A stretch of 64,000 nucleotides of DNA from JALJPB01 sp034111045 (GTDB lineage Bacteria; Pseudomonadota; Gammaproteobacteria; Enterobacterales; Alteromonadaceae). The notes under the pieces are model-generated. The model was not told the DNA's origin, searched no databases, and was given only the letters and a program-made list of their open reading frames with translations. The stretch covers positions 1 to 64,000 of the forward strand of contig JAWUYA010000003.1 in assembly GCA_034111045.1 (NCBI GenBank). The letters run 5' to 3'. Shown piece after piece: positions 17,352-26,191 of the stretch. The position numbers were made by a program, and so were the translations under genes. How positions within the stretch are numbered: position 1 is the stretch's first letter; the number at the start of each line of letters is the position of its first letter.

Positions 17352-18583
17352 TATTTATCTCCGTTATATGAAGGCGCTAAAATTGTATGTACCTGGGCTA
17401 AATCTTTATCACCTCGTCCTGAAAGATTCACTAAAAATATTGTTTCTTCAGTGACTGCAGCGGCCATTTTTAAAGCGTGAGCTAGTGCATGAGAGGGCTC
17501 TAATGCGGGAATAATACCTTCATTTAAGGCTAATGCCTGAAAAGCCTCTAGTGCTTCATCATCATTAATAGGCACGTATTGAGCTCGTCCTAAATCTTTT
17601 AGATGTGCATGTTGTGGGCCTACAGCAGGGTAGTCAAGACCTGCCGATACTGAGTATGACTCTTCAATTTGGCCATGTTTATCTTGCATGATGTAGGTAT
17701 AATTACCGTGTAACATTCCCTTTGTTCCCGCAACTAAGGTTGCGCCATGTTCGTTGGTACCTATGCCTTTACCACCGGCTTCAACACCAATAAGTTTAAC
17801 GCTATCTTCTTTAATAAAATCATTAAACATACCGATAGCATTTGAACCGCCACCGACACAAGCGATGACGTAATCAGGAAGTCGGCCTTCTTCTTTAAGT
17901 ATTTGCGCTTTAGCTTCTTCGCCAATCATTTTTTGAAATTCACGAACAATTGTTGGGAAAGGATGTGGTCCCGCTGCAGTGCCTAATAAATAATGGGTGT
18001 CTTCATAATTGGCTGACCAGTCGCGTAATGCTTCATTTACCGCATCCTTTAATGTGCCAGAGCCAGCAGTAACTGGAATGACTGTTGCCCCCATTAATTT
18101 CATTCTAAATACATTGGGCTGTTGACGTTCGCAATCTACAGCACCCATATAAACTCTACATTTGAGTCCTAATAATGAACAAGCGATTGCCGTAGCTACT
18201 CCATGTTGTCCAGCACCTGTTTCAGCAATAATCTCAGTTTTCCCCATGCGCTTAGCTAATAAAGCTTGGCCTAAGACTTGATTGGTTTTATGAGCACCAC
18301 CGTGCAATAAATCTTCACGTTTAAGGTAAATTTTTGCTAAAGGGTTTTTAACAATGTTTCGACAAAGTGTTAGAGGGGTTGGTCGACCTGCATAATTAGT
18401 TAACAGGTTATTAAACTCTGTTAAAAAAGCTTCATCAGTTTGAGACTCAATAAAAGCTTGCTCTAACTGTTCTAAAGCAGGGACTAATAGTTCACCAACA
18501 AACATGCCGCCAAACTCTCCAAAATAGGCTGGTAAGGTTGTTTTGTTTTTTGTATTAGTAGTTGTCATGACTAATTGTTCCAT
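17351..18583 (-). CDS. trpB: Tryptophan synthase beta subunit
   Basis: PLP enzyme that condenses indole with serine. Up to 410 aa. The PLP lysine lies in GGAHKTNQVLGQALLAKRMG, the glycine-rich phosphate site is CVGGGSNAIGMF, and the conserved ETGAGQHGVA and GRGDKD motifs are present. The first ATG lacks a clear ribosome site; ATG 18568 (MTTTNTK) has GGA 10 nt upstream and is a good alternative, giving 405 aa. It overlaps trpA by one base and starts 3-18 bp after trpCF. Confidence 0.98.
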   Translation of the reverse strand: MEQLVMTTTNTKNKTTLPAYFGEFGGMFVGELLVPALEQLEQAFIESQTDEAFLTEFNNLLTNYAGRPTPLTLCRNIVKNPLAKIYLKREDLLHGGAHKTNQVLGQALLAKRMGKTEIIAETGAGQHGVATAIACSLLGLKCRVYMGAVDCERQQPNVFRMKLMGATVIPVTAGSGTLKDAVNEALRDWSANYEDTHYLLGTAAGPHPFPTIVREFQKMIGEEAKAQILKEEGRLPDYVIACVGGGSNAIGMFNDFIKEDSVKLIGVEAGGKGIGTNEHGATLVAGTKGMLHGNYTYIMQDKHGQIEESYSVSAGLDYPAVGPQHAHLKDLGRAQYVPINDDEALEAFQALALNEGIIPALEPSHALAHALKMAAAVTEETIFLVNLSGRGDKDLAQVHTILAPSYNGDK

Positions 18584-18585
18584 AT

Positions 18586-20061
18586 TTAATAATGTCTGAT
18601 AGTTGCGAAAAGCTTATTGAGTTTGTCGCTACATTTTATACCTGGGCTAGTTTCAACACCTGAGTTGATGTCCAAACCATATAAATCTTGAGCAGCCATG
18701 GTTTCTATGGCTTCTTCGATGTTTTCTTGATTGAGCCCTCCCGCTAGAAAGCAGGTGGAAAAATCCTGTTGGCTCTCGCCTAACACTCGCCAAGAAAAAA
18801 CACGACCACTGCCTGCCTTTTTGCCATCAAGGACAAAGTGTTTTGCTGTTGCTGTTAATGTTGGTACTTGTTCATCAACGGCAACCGCTTTCCATATTTG
18901 GCAATTAGCCGCTAATTTGCTACTTAATTGGCCAATATAATCTGAATCTTCATTACCGTGTAATTGCACTGCACTAAGGTTAAGTGCGTTAGCAAGTTCA
19001 GCGACACCATCAATAGCATGATTAACAAATACGCCGACGTAATTGAGTGATGGCACTTGTTGGCAAATCTCTAGTGCTTGTGATTTTGTTATGTACCTTG
19101 GCGATTTTTCAGCAAAAATCAAACCACCAAATTCCGCGCCTGCATCACTGGCTGCTATGGCCTGTGCTGGTGTTGTTAGACCACAAACCTTGTTATGGCC
19201 GAAAATAAGTTGCCGACAAGCCAAATCAATATCTGCTGCTGCCATCACTGAGCTACCCACTAAAAATCCATCCACTGCCGGAGCAAGTTCTCGTACTTGG
19301 TTATTGGTATAAATACCAGACTCTGATATTAGTATACGATCATCTGGTAAGCTTGGTGCAAAATCAAAGGTACGAGCAATATCGGTTGATAAATCACGTA
19401 GGTTACGGTTATTAATACCTATGAGTTTTGCACCTAATGTGATGGCTCTATCTCGTTCTTCTTCTGTTGATATTTCTGTTAATATTGCTAAATTGTATTG
19501 TTCAGCAACATTCGCTAGCTCAAGGTATTGCTCATCATTAAGCACGCTTAACATTAATAGAATAGCATCAGCACCATAATAACGGGCTAAATAGACTTGG
19601 TAAGTATCAATGAAAAAGTCCTTATTAAGTACCGGGCAGCTAACAGTGTCAGTGACTACTTTTAAATAATCATAATGACCTTGAAAATATTTTTCATCAG
19701 TTAATACTGAGATTGCTGCTGCGTATTTATCATAAATTTGGCAAATGCTTTTAATATCAAAATCTGGACGGATTAACCCTTTTGATGGCGACGCTTTTTT
19801 ACATTCTAATATAAAGCCGGCGTTAGGATTATCTTTAGTACGGCGAAGTGCAGCATACATATCCTTTGTACTTGGTACTAACTGGTTAATAAAACTCCCC
19901 AGTGGTAATTTTTCTTTGAGCTCAGCGACAGCAGCGAGTTTATCGATAACTATTTTTTCTAAGACATTAGGTAAGTTTGTTGCTAAATCGCTTGCTAGAT
20001 TTTTATGTGGTTGATTCTCTACTTGGTTGTTTTGAGTTTTCTGGTGAGTTTTGTTATTCAT
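18586..20061 (-). CDS. trpCF: Fused IGP synthase / PRA isomerase TrpCF
   Basis: Bifunctional enzyme: the N-terminal half is indole-3-glycerol-phosphate synthase (ILECKKASPSKG, VLNKDFFIDTYQ, LISESGI), the C-terminal half is phosphoribosylanthranilate isomerase (KVCGLT, AVQLHGNED, FVLDGKKAGSGR). At 491 aa it is about 40 residues longer than E. coli TrpC because of a polar, Asn/Gln-rich N-terminal extension that looks disordered. Its ATG overlaps the trpD stop (ATGA). Confidence 0.97.
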   Translation of the reverse strand: MNNKTHQKTQNNQVENQPHKNLASDLATNLPNVLEKIVIDKLAAVAELKEKLPLGSFINQLVPSTKDMYAALRRTKDNPNAGFILECKKASPSKGLIRPDFDIKSICQIYDKYAAAISVLTDEKYFQGHYDYLKVVTDTVSCPVLNKDFFIDTYQVYLARYYGADAILLMLSVLNDEQYLELANVAEQYNLAILTEISTEEERDRAITLGAKLIGINNRNLRDLSTDIARTFDFAPSLPDDRILISESGIYTNNQVRELAPAVDGFLVGSSVMAAADIDLACRQLIFGHNKVCGLTTPAQAIAASDAGAEFGGLIFAEKSPRYITKSQALEICQQVPSLNYVGVFVNHAIDGVAELANALNLSAVQLHGNEDSDYIGQLSSKLAANCQIWKAVAVDEQVPTLTATAKHFVLDGKKAGSGRVFSWRVLGESQQDFSTCFLAGGLNQENIEEAIETMAAQDLYGLDINSGVETSPGIKCSDKLNKLFATIRHY

Positions 20062-21080
20062 GACGGTTGTTCTTCTTGATTTGATACACTGACTAAGGTT
20101 GCTAAGGTTGCCGCTGCTTTTCCTGACGCTAATACTTTGCTGGCCAGCTGGGCTGCTTCTTTTAAGCTGTCGGTTTTATCGTGTAAATAAAGTAAAGCTG
20201 CGCAGTTGATAATTACCGCAGCGTTATGGGCATCCTCACCATTACCAGAGAGTATAGATGTAATAATGTCGGCATTTTCTCTTGGGGTGCCACCTTTAAT
20301 TGCCGAAAGAGGATAACGCTGTAAACCAAAATCTTCAGGGCTAATTTGTTTTTTGACTAATTGATCGTTGTTAATTTCAGTTAGGTCAGTTGTGCCGTGC
20401 AAAGCAATTTCATCTAAGCCGCTACCGTGAACCACCCAAGCTCGTTTCACACCTGTAAGCATTAGGGTTTTGGCAAGGGTTTCGATCAACTCAGGAGTGT
20501 AAACACCGAGTAACATAACACTTGGCTGTGCGGGATTTACCAGTGGTCCTATAATATTGAACATGGTGCGTATGCCCATTGTTTTTCTTACGGGCGCTGC
20601 ATGTTTAAAACCAGAATGATAAGCGGGAGCATATAAAAAACATAAATTTGCTTGCGCTAAACAGTCACTTGCTGTTTGCGGCGACATTATTAAATTAACT
20701 CCTAGCGCTTCAAGTAAATCTGCAGAGCCAGACATGCTAGAGACGCTGCGGTTACCATGTTTTGCCATTTTTAAGCCGCAAGCCGCCGCTAATATTGCTG
20801 CCGTAGTTGAAATGTTGATGGTGTTGGCCCCGTCACCACCTGTGCCAACACAATCGGCGACAGGAAATTCTTGTACTGGGAATGCTCTAGCTGAACGTCT
20901 AATGGCAATAGCAGCCCCTGCAATTTCTTCAGGGGTTTCTCCTTTTATTTTTAATGCCGTTAATACCGAAGCAAGCAAAGCAGGTTCAATTTCACCCTTG
21001 ATCATTAGGTTAAAAAATTCATCGGCTTGATTTTTCGTTAATGCATGTCTTTCAATAAGTTGCGCTAACACCTTAGACAT
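20058..21080 (-). CDS. trpD: Anthranilate phosphoribosyltransferase
   Basis: Transfers phosphoribosyl from PRPP to anthranilate. The 340-aa protein is the stand-alone TrpD (not fused to TrpG as in E. coli). The PRPP site CVGTGGDGANTINIST and the KHGNRSVSSMSGSADLLEALG motif are intact, as is the N-terminal helical domain. It overlaps trpG by 8 bp and trpCF by 4 bp. Confidence 0.98.
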   Translation of the reverse strand: MSKVLAQLIERHALTKNQADEFFNLMIKGEIEPALLASVLTALKIKGETPEEIAGAAIAIRRSARAFPVQEFPVADCVGTGGDGANTINISTTAAILAAACGLKMAKHGNRSVSSMSGSADLLEALGVNLIMSPQTASDCLAQANLCFLYAPAYHSGFKHAAPVRKTMGIRTMFNIIGPLVNPAQPSVMLLGVYTPELIETLAKTLMLTGVKRAWVVHGSGLDEIALHGTTDLTEINNDQLVKKQISPEDFGLQRYPLSAIKGGTPRENADIITSILSGNGEDAHNAAVIINCAALLYLHDKTDSLKEAAQLASKVLASGKAAATLATLVSVSNQEEQPS

Positions 21081-21738
21081 AATTATTTCCTTGTGCTTTT
21101 AAAGACAGTAAATGTTCAATACTTTGGGCTAATAAATTACTGCCATAAGTGGTTAATATTGACTCAGGGTGAAATTGAAAACCGATAATCGCTGCCTGTT
21201 GATGTTCAATTGCCATCGGTAGATGGTCACCTTGAACGGTAGTGAAATGTGCCGTTATATCGAGCGCCGAGGGCACTTTTGTTGCCACTAATGAGTGATA
21301 CCGAGCAACAGGTAAAGGATTGACAACATGGTTAAATACCCCTTGTTGATTATGTTCAATAGAGGAAGATTTACCGTGAACAATTTCTGGAGCACGGTCA
21401 ATAATACCACCAAAGTATTGTATTAAGGCTTGATGACCTAAACAGATACCTAGGATGGGAGTTTTACCGACTGACTTTTCAATCAGATCCATTAAACAAC
21501 CTGCATGGCTAGGGTTACCAGGGCCAGGTGATAATACTAACAAGACTTGTTGGTTAGGCACTTGTTGAATCTTGTCAATTTCAGCCAGAATAAAAGTAGC
21601 ACTTAAGGTATTGCGATAAACAACAGGTTCAAATCCTAACGTTTGAAATTCATCCACTAAGTTGTAGGTGAATGAATCTAGATTGTCTAACATCACTATC
21701 TTAGTGTTTATTTTGGTTAATGTGGCAGAATGACTCAT
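21073..21738 (-). CDS. trpG: Anthranilate synthase component II
   Basis: Glutamine amidotransferase that supplies ammonia to TrpE. I start it at ATG 21738 (221 aa): GAGGAG lies 7 nt upstream and the ATG overlaps the trpE stop as ATGA; another ATG two codons earlier is too close to the ribosome site. Class I triad: nucleophile Cys in GICLGHQAL, His-Glu in FQFHPESI. LDNLDSFTYNLVDEF is the typical TrpG N terminus. Confidence 0.97.
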   Translation of the reverse strand: MSHSATLTKINTKIVMLDNLDSFTYNLVDEFQTLGFEPVVYRNTLSATFILAEIDKIQQVPNQQVLLVLSPGPGNPSHAGCLMDLIEKSVGKTPILGICLGHQALIQYFGGIIDRAPEIVHGKSSSIEHNQQGVFNHVVNPLPVARYHSLVATKVPSALDITAHFTTVQGDHLPMAIEHQQAAIIGFQFHPESILTTYGSNLLAQSIEHLLSLKAQGNNYV

Positions 21739-23372
21739 GACCATACTCCTCTTTGAGTTCGGTCATTTGCCAAGGCTATGGCATTTAATACCGCTTGTGC
21801 TTTTTGGCGAGTTTCATTGGTTTCAGCTTGTGGAATTGAGTCGTAAACCACACCGGCACCTGCTTGAATTTGAGCAATTCCATCTTTGACAAAAGCTGAT
21901 CTAATGACAATGCAGGTATCCATTTCACCCATACCAGTAATATAACCAACCGCACCGCCATAACTGCCGCGACGTTTGCCTTCAACTCGGCGAATAAGCT
22001 CGGTCGCTTTTATTTTAGGTGCGCCAGAGAGGGTGCCCATATTCATACAAGCTTGATAAGCGTGTAAGGCATCGAGTTCAAGAGATAGGGTGCCACAAAC
22101 TCTCGATACCAGGTGCATAACATGAGAGTAACGGTCAACCTTTAATAAATCAGCAACATGGCGAGTCCCTGCCTGACTTACTCGAGCAATATCATTCCTT
22201 GCTAGGTCAACTAACATAACGTGTTCAGCTAATTCTTTTTTATCCAGACGCAATTCAAGTTCTATTCGGCTATCTAGGTCTAGGCAGATGCTACCATCAC
22301 TTTTTAATCCTCTAGGACGTGTACCTGCTATGGGGTAAATTTCGACTTGTCGGTTATGTTGTTGATATTTTATTGCTGATTCTGGAGAAGCGCCAAAAAT
22401 ACAAAATTCACTGTCCTTTAAATAGAACATATAAGGACTAGGGTTACTGATTTTAAGCTCTTGGTAGGCTAACTCGCAGTCGAGGCAAGGTAAACTGAAG
22501 GTACGTGAAGGTACTACTTGAAAAATGTCACCAGCGCGAATGTTTTCTTTTAAGTTATCAACAATTTCACAAAACTCTTCATCATTTTTATCGGTAGTTA
22601 TCATTACCGATAAATCTGAAGACGGTATTTTTGCTTGACGGAAGTCAGTCTCAGTTTTGGGGGTGATATCTTCGGATAATAGCATTTTATAATCGGCAAC
22701 ACGTTGAGTGATCTCTGCACTATAGTTAGTGTGTTCTTCATAACTAAAGATATTAGCAATGATCTCTGTTGACTGACGTTCATGGTCAATAATGACTAAA
22801 GTTTCGGCTAAATAATAAACAAAATCAGGGCAAGTGTTTTCACCCTCAACTACTTGAGGTAATCGCTCACTAACTGCAATCATATCAAATGCAAAGACAC
22901 CACCTAGAAAAACAGCAAAAGGGTGGTTGGTCTGATTTTCAAGTCGGTTATAAAGACGTAAGCTTTCAAAAGGGTTGATTGCCAGTAATCGAGATTTTTC
23001 ATCAAGCTCATTAGCCACCACAGGAAATTTGGCGATGAGTGCTTGAGCCGTAGTATTTTCACACTGACATCTTTTAAAACTGAGCTCTGCCAGTGTTGAC
23101 AATTGTTTTGCGGCAAAGGCAATTGCTGCAATGCCATTTTTTGATAATGGACTAAAAGTGACGGTATCATCATTACAGACTATTTTTACTGCAGCATTAG
23201 TCAGTAGTAGGCTTTTTAATAAGTGCTTTTTATCTATTTCAGCAGATTCTAATAATATGTTGTGATCTTTATCTTTACACAATAAACGATAAACGTTTAA
23301 TGGATCACTTTGGTAAGCTGCAGGTTCAGTAATAGTCTTTACTGAACCTAAGTTTTTCGATGTTTTTTTCAT
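21735..23372 (-). CDS. trpE: Anthranilate synthase component I
   Basis: Converts chorismate to anthranilate with ammonia from TrpG. The 545-aa protein has the chorismate-binding domain with YPIAGTRPRG, ELRLDKKELAEHVMLVDLARND and LSGAPKIKATELIRRVEG. The N-terminal LLLESAEIDKKHLLKSLLL belongs to the feedback Trp-binding region. AAGG at 23380-23383 is its ribosome site, 7 nt before ATG. That site can pair with an upstream element (see regulatory entry at 23375-23520). Confidence 0.98.
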   Translation of the reverse strand: MKKTSKNLGSVKTITEPAAYQSDPLNVYRLLCKDKDHNILLESAEIDKKHLLKSLLLTNAAVKIVCNDDTVTFSPLSKNGIAAIAFAAKQLSTLAELSFKRCQCENTTAQALIAKFPVVANELDEKSRLLAINPFESLRLYNRLENQTNHPFAVFLGGVFAFDMIAVSERLPQVVEGENTCPDFVYYLAETLVIIDHERQSTEIIANIFSYEEHTNYSAEITQRVADYKMLLSEDITPKTETDFRQAKIPSSDLSVMITTDKNDEEFCEIVDNLKENIRAGDIFQVVPSRTFSLPCLDCELAYQELKISNPSPYMFYLKDSEFCIFGASPESAIKYQQHNRQVEIYPIAGTRPRGLKSDGSICLDLDSRIELELRLDKKELAEHVMLVDLARNDIARVSQAGTRHVADLLKVDRYSHVMHLVSRVCGTLSLELDALHAYQACMNMGTLSGAPKIKATELIRRVEGKRRGSYGGAVGYITGMGEMDTCIVIRSAFVKDGIAQIQAGAGVVYDSIPQAETNETRQKAQAVLNAIALANDRTQRGVWS

Positions 23373-23374
23373 GG

Positions 23375-23520
23375 TTTTACCTTAATGATTTAATTTGTAA
23401 TCTCGTCATCCTGCGTATTTAGGCAAGAGCCACCAAATAAACCATGTTTTGACTTTTTTCATTTTTTTTTCCAATTTATATCAATGTCAACAGATGTTAC
23501 TGCCAATCTATTAGGTAAAT
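23375..23520 (-). promoter_or_regulatory. Possible sequestration of the trpE ribosome site
   Basis: In the mRNA, ATTTACCTAAT (23520 to 23510) is complementary to ATTAAGGTAAAA (23386 to 23375), which contains the trpE Shine-Dalgarno, with a single bulge; about 10 bp could form. The second Trp-rich mini-ORF lies exactly between the two arms, so ribosomes on it could control the pairing. This is inference from complementarity only. Confidence 0.35.
23406..23462 (-). CDS. Second Trp-rich mini-ORF before trpE
   Basis: An 18-codon reading frame, MKKVKTWFIWWLLPKYAG, with three Trp codons (positions 7, 10, 11), preceded by TTGGA and a run of A as a possible ribosome site. It ends 33 bp before trpE and follows the attenuator, so it cannot be the classic attenuator peptide. 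It is in frame with trpE but separated from it by TGA and TAA, so it is not an N-terminal extension. Three Trp in 18 residues is unlikely by chance, hence a regulatory uORF is suspected. It could also be a relic of a duplicated leader. Confidence 0.5.
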   Translation of the reverse strand: MKKVKTWFIWWLLPKYAG

Positions 23521-23528
23521 TTTATAAC

Positions 23529-23620
23529 AAAAAAAACCCACTTAATTAAGCAGGCTTCTGAGATTTTTTTTGTACAAAATTGACATACAAACAAACATCA
23601 CAACCCACTTATGTTGAGTT
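23529..23620 (-). promoter_or_regulatory. trp attenuator (segments 1-4)
   Basis: Read on the minus strand: segment 1 AACTCA (23620-23615) can pair with TGGGTT of segment 2 (23607-23602). Segment 2 AAGTGGGTT (23610-23602) is identical to segment 4 AAGTGGGTT (23543-23535). Segment 3 AGCCTGCTT (23556-23548) can therefore pair with either, partly by G-U pairs. The 3:4 hairpin is followed by T8 (23536-23529), an intrinsic terminator. This is the classic antiterminator/terminator choice, set by ribosome stalling at the WW codons of the leader peptide. Confidence 0.85.
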
Positions 23621-23665
23621 ATGCCACCACCGAACTTGAGAAATAGTTTGTTTTGTTTGTATCAT
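23609..23665 (-). CDS. trpL: trp operon leader peptide TrpL
   Basis: An 18-residue leader, MIQTKQTISQVRWWHNST, with tandem Trp codons 13-14, as in E. coli (GWWRTS). GGGTGA upstream is the likely ribosome site. Its stop lies at the edge of attenuator segment 2, the correct geometry for attenuation: low charged tRNA-Trp stalls the ribosome on WW and frees segment 2 to pair with 3. Confidence 0.88.
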   Translation of the reverse strand: MIQTKQTISQVRWWHNST

Positions 23666-23679
23666 TATTGCGGTCACCC

Positions 23680-23703
23680 ACGTAAAATTACGTATTAGTT
23701 ATA
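23680..23703 (-). promoter_or_regulatory. Candidate trp promoter -10 and TrpR operator
   Basis: On the minus strand TATAAC (23703-23698) could be the -10 box and overlaps AACTAATACG (23700-23691), a near match to the E. coli TrpR half-site AACTAGTAC. A palindrome ACGTAA-TT-TTACGT follows (23693-23680). The second TrpR half-site and the -35 are poor, so the assignment is tentative. Confidence 0.4.
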
Positions 23704-23739
23704 TTGCTGTAAATTTTAACCCCTATAGAAGACCTGATT

Positions 23740-24621
23740 ATGAACCTTGTGTCAACCAATGATTTACTGCGATGGTCAAATTTACCTCAAGGTACACGAC
23801 TTGATTTACATAGCCACACTAAATGCTCTGATGGGGGGTTATTACCTCAAGAGTTGGTGGATAGGGCGGTTAATTTTCAATTAGATATTTTAGCCATAAC
23901 TGATCATGATACGGTGGCTGCACTTGATATTGCTAATGATTATATTGTAGAACAAAATGTTCCTCTAACATTAGTTAATGGTATCGAAATATCAACAGCA
24001 TGGCAGGGCTTTGAAATTCATATTGTAGGTTTAAATATTGATAAAAACTCACCTGAGTTGTCACAATTAATTGTGCATCAACAACAAGCCAGAGAAGATA
24101 GAGCGACGGCCATGGGTGAAAAACTGCAAAAATGTGGTTTTAATGATATTTACAATCAAGCAAAGAAAATTTCTGGCGATGGCTCTATTACCAGAGCTCA
24201 TTTTGCTAAAGTACTGGTACGAGAAGGTCATGTCGGTGCAATGCAAAAAGCGTTTGATAAATATATTGGTAAGGGACAACGCGCTTTTGTTAAACCTAAT
24301 TGGTGCTCAATTGAAGAAGCGGTCACGGCAATTCATGCAGCAGGTGGTAGTGCAGTGATGGCACATCCAGTTCGTTATGGCTTATCAACTAAATGGCTCA
24401 GACGTCTGGTTGTCGATTTTAAAGAAAATGGGGGGGATGGCTTAGAGATTGTTTTACCGCAAATGGGTAAAGAACAGCGTAAACTAATGATAAGCTTTTG
24501 TTTGGAATATAATTTAAAAGCATCAATGGGATCAGACTTTCATTATCCGAGTAAATGGAGTGATTTAGGTCGAAACTTAACTATGCCAGAGCAAGTCATT
24601 CCTATTTGGCAAAACTGGTAA
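23740..24621 (+). CDS. rnm: RNase AM / PHP-domain phosphoesterase (YciV)
   Basis: A 293-aa PHP-family metallo-phosphoesterase. In E. coli this protein (YciV, Rnm) is a 5'-3' exoribonuclease that matures rRNA 5' ends and acts on 3',5'-bisnucleotides. Metal ligands are visible in LDLHSHTKCSDG, LAITDHDT, GFEIHIVGL, MAHPVRYG and GSDFHYPS. It is divergent from the trp operon, the same neighbourhood as in E. coli. Confidence 0.93.
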   Translation: MNLVSTNDLLRWSNLPQGTRLDLHSHTKCSDGGLLPQELVDRAVNFQLDILAITDHDTVAALDIANDYIVEQNVPLTLVNGIEISTAWQGFEIHIVGLNIDKNSPELSQLIVHQQQAREDRATAMGEKLQKCGFNDIYNQAKKISGDGSITRAHFAKVLVREGHVGAMQKAFDKYIGKGQRAFVKPNWCSIEEAVTAIHAAGGSAVMAHPVRYGLSTKWLRRLVVDFKENGGDGLEIVLPQMGKEQRKLMISFCLEYNLKASMGSDFHYPSKWSDLGRNLTMPEQVIPIWQNW

Positions 24622-24689
24622 AGAAGCCTGAGGCATTTTAACTTTTATATACGCAACAACGCGAGAGTCTACTAAATAAAGGCCTGAAA

Positions 24690-25310
24690 ATGAGTCAATT
24701 TTTCTATGTTCATCCTGATAACCCTCAAGGACGTTTGATCAAGCAAGCAGTTGCTATGATTCATGACGGCGCTGTTATTGTTTACCCAACGGATTCTGGA
24801 TATGCCTTGGGTTGCCATATGGGTGATAAAAAGGCATTGGAGCGTATTTGCAAAATACGTAATATTGATAAAAATCATAACTTTACTCTGCTTTGTTCTG
24901 ATTTGTCTCAGCTGTCAGAATATACTCGCATCGATAATGTTGCTTATCGTTTATTAAAAAATAATACGCCAGGTGCTTACACCTTTATTTTTAAAGGTTC
25001 AAAAGAGGTACCGAAACGATTATTAAATCCTAAAAAGAAAACTATAGGGATTCGTATACCTGACAATGTCATTGCTCAATCATTATTAACCGAGCTTAAA
25101 GAACCATTAATGTCGACGAGCTTGATTCTTCCAGGTGAAAAAAACGCAGAATTTGATCCCGAACATATCCGAGATATTTTAGAGCACAGTGTTGATCTCA
25201 TTATTAATGGTGGTTATTTAGGAGAAAAACCTACTACGGTTATTGATTTTTCTGAAAATAGTGTCGATATTATTCGTGTTGGTGAAGGTGATCCCCATCC
25301 TTTTGTATAG
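24690..25310 (+). CDS. yciO: YciO, Sua5/YciO/YrdC family protein
   Basis: A 206-aa protein of the family that includes the threonylcarbamoyl-AMP synthases TsaC/Sua5. Typical motifs are IHDGAVIVYPTDSGYALGC, KIRNIDKNHNFTLLCSDLSQLSEYT, PGAYTFIFKG, KTIGIRIPDN and TSLILPGE. YciO is the paralogue of TsaC. Its exact role is less certain and may overlap with tRNA t6A synthesis. It sits between rnm and scpA as in related genomes. Confidence 0.92.
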   Translation: MSQFFYVHPDNPQGRLIKQAVAMIHDGAVIVYPTDSGYALGCHMGDKKALERICKIRNIDKNHNFTLLCSDLSQLSEYTRIDNVAYRLLKNNTPGAYTFIFKGSKEVPKRLLNPKKKTIGIRIPDNVIAQSLLTELKEPLMSTSLILPGEKNAEFDPEHIRDILEHSVDLIINGGYLGEKPTTVIDFSENSVDIIRVGEGDPHPFV

Positions 25311-25348
25311 CGTTTTTCAATGTTTGGTTAACCCTGTAATTAAAACTA

Positions 25349-26191
25349 ATGAATGAAGAAATGTTAAATAAAGATCAACCAAAAGAAATGGTGCAGCAGG
25401 TTTTACCTTTAGCGATGATCCGTGGTGAGGCGTTAATTGAGCAACCTAAAGATTTGTTTATTCCTCCCTATGCATTAGCGATAATCCTTGAGCAATTTGA
25501 AGGTCCTCTCGATTTACTACTGTACTTAATTCGTAAACAAAAATTTGATATTATTGACTTACCAATTGCGCCCATCACAGAACAATACATGGTGTATGTG
25601 GAGCTAATGAAAAATGTCAAACTTGAATTAGCCGCCGAGTACTTGGTGATGGCCGCAATTTTAGCTGAAATAAAATCACGATTACTTTTACCCAAACAAG
25701 TGTTGGAAGAAAGTGAGCAAGACCCTCGTGCTGAATTGATTAGACGCTTGCAAGAATATGAAGTGATAAAGTATGCGGCGATTGAGCTTGACAAAATACC
25801 CAGAATTGAACGAGATAGTCATTTAACTGAAGTAGCATTAGCCAACAATTTTATACCTAGAACAGCAATAACCGACATTGATATAACTGATCTGATGCGT
25901 GCATTTAATGAGGTGATGAAACGTACCGCCGCCTTTGAACATCATCATATTCAAAGGGAAGTTTTATCAACAAGAGAACGCATGGCTATGGTTTTAACTA
26001 AGTTAACAGAAGCCTCCAAATATCAGCCTTTTATTGAATTTAGCCGATTGTTTAATGCCAATGAAGGAAAATCAGGCGTGGTGGTGACCTTTTTAGCTAT
26101 ATTAGAACTTATTAAAGCGTCACTGATTGAGTGCATTCAAGCCAACGTTTATGGGCAGTTACACGTTAAATTAAAAGAGGCTTGTCAATGA
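25349..26191 (+). CDS. scpA: Segregation and condensation protein A
   Basis: Kleisin subunit of the SMC-ScpAB-type condensin. 280 aa. The signature FEGPLDLLLYLIRKQKFDI lies near residue 50, followed by EYLVMAAILAEIKSRLLLPK and the C-terminal winged helix with VVVTFLAILELIKASLI. The first ~40 residues are a polar extension. Its stop overlaps the scpB start (ATGA), implying coupled production of partners. Confidence 0.95.
   Translation: MNEEMLNKDQPKEMVQQVLPLAMIRGEALIEQPKDLFIPPYALAIILEQFEGPLDLLLYLIRKQKFDIIDLPIAPITEQYMVYVELMKNVKLELAAEYLVMAAILAEIKSRLLLPKQVLEESEQDPRAELIRRLQEYEVIKYAAIELDKIPRIERDSHLTEVALANNFIPRTAITDIDITDLMRAFNEVMKRTAAFEHHHIQREVLSTRERMAMVLTKLTEASKYQPFIEFSRLFNANEGKSGVVVTFLAILELIKASLIECIQANVYGQLHVKLKEACQ

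Noticed and set aside
23406..23462. The WFIWW mini-ORF as the main trp leader peptide
   Set aside because: No terminator lies between it and trpE. The WW peptide at 23609-23665 is followed by the correct hairpin set, so it is the classic leader.
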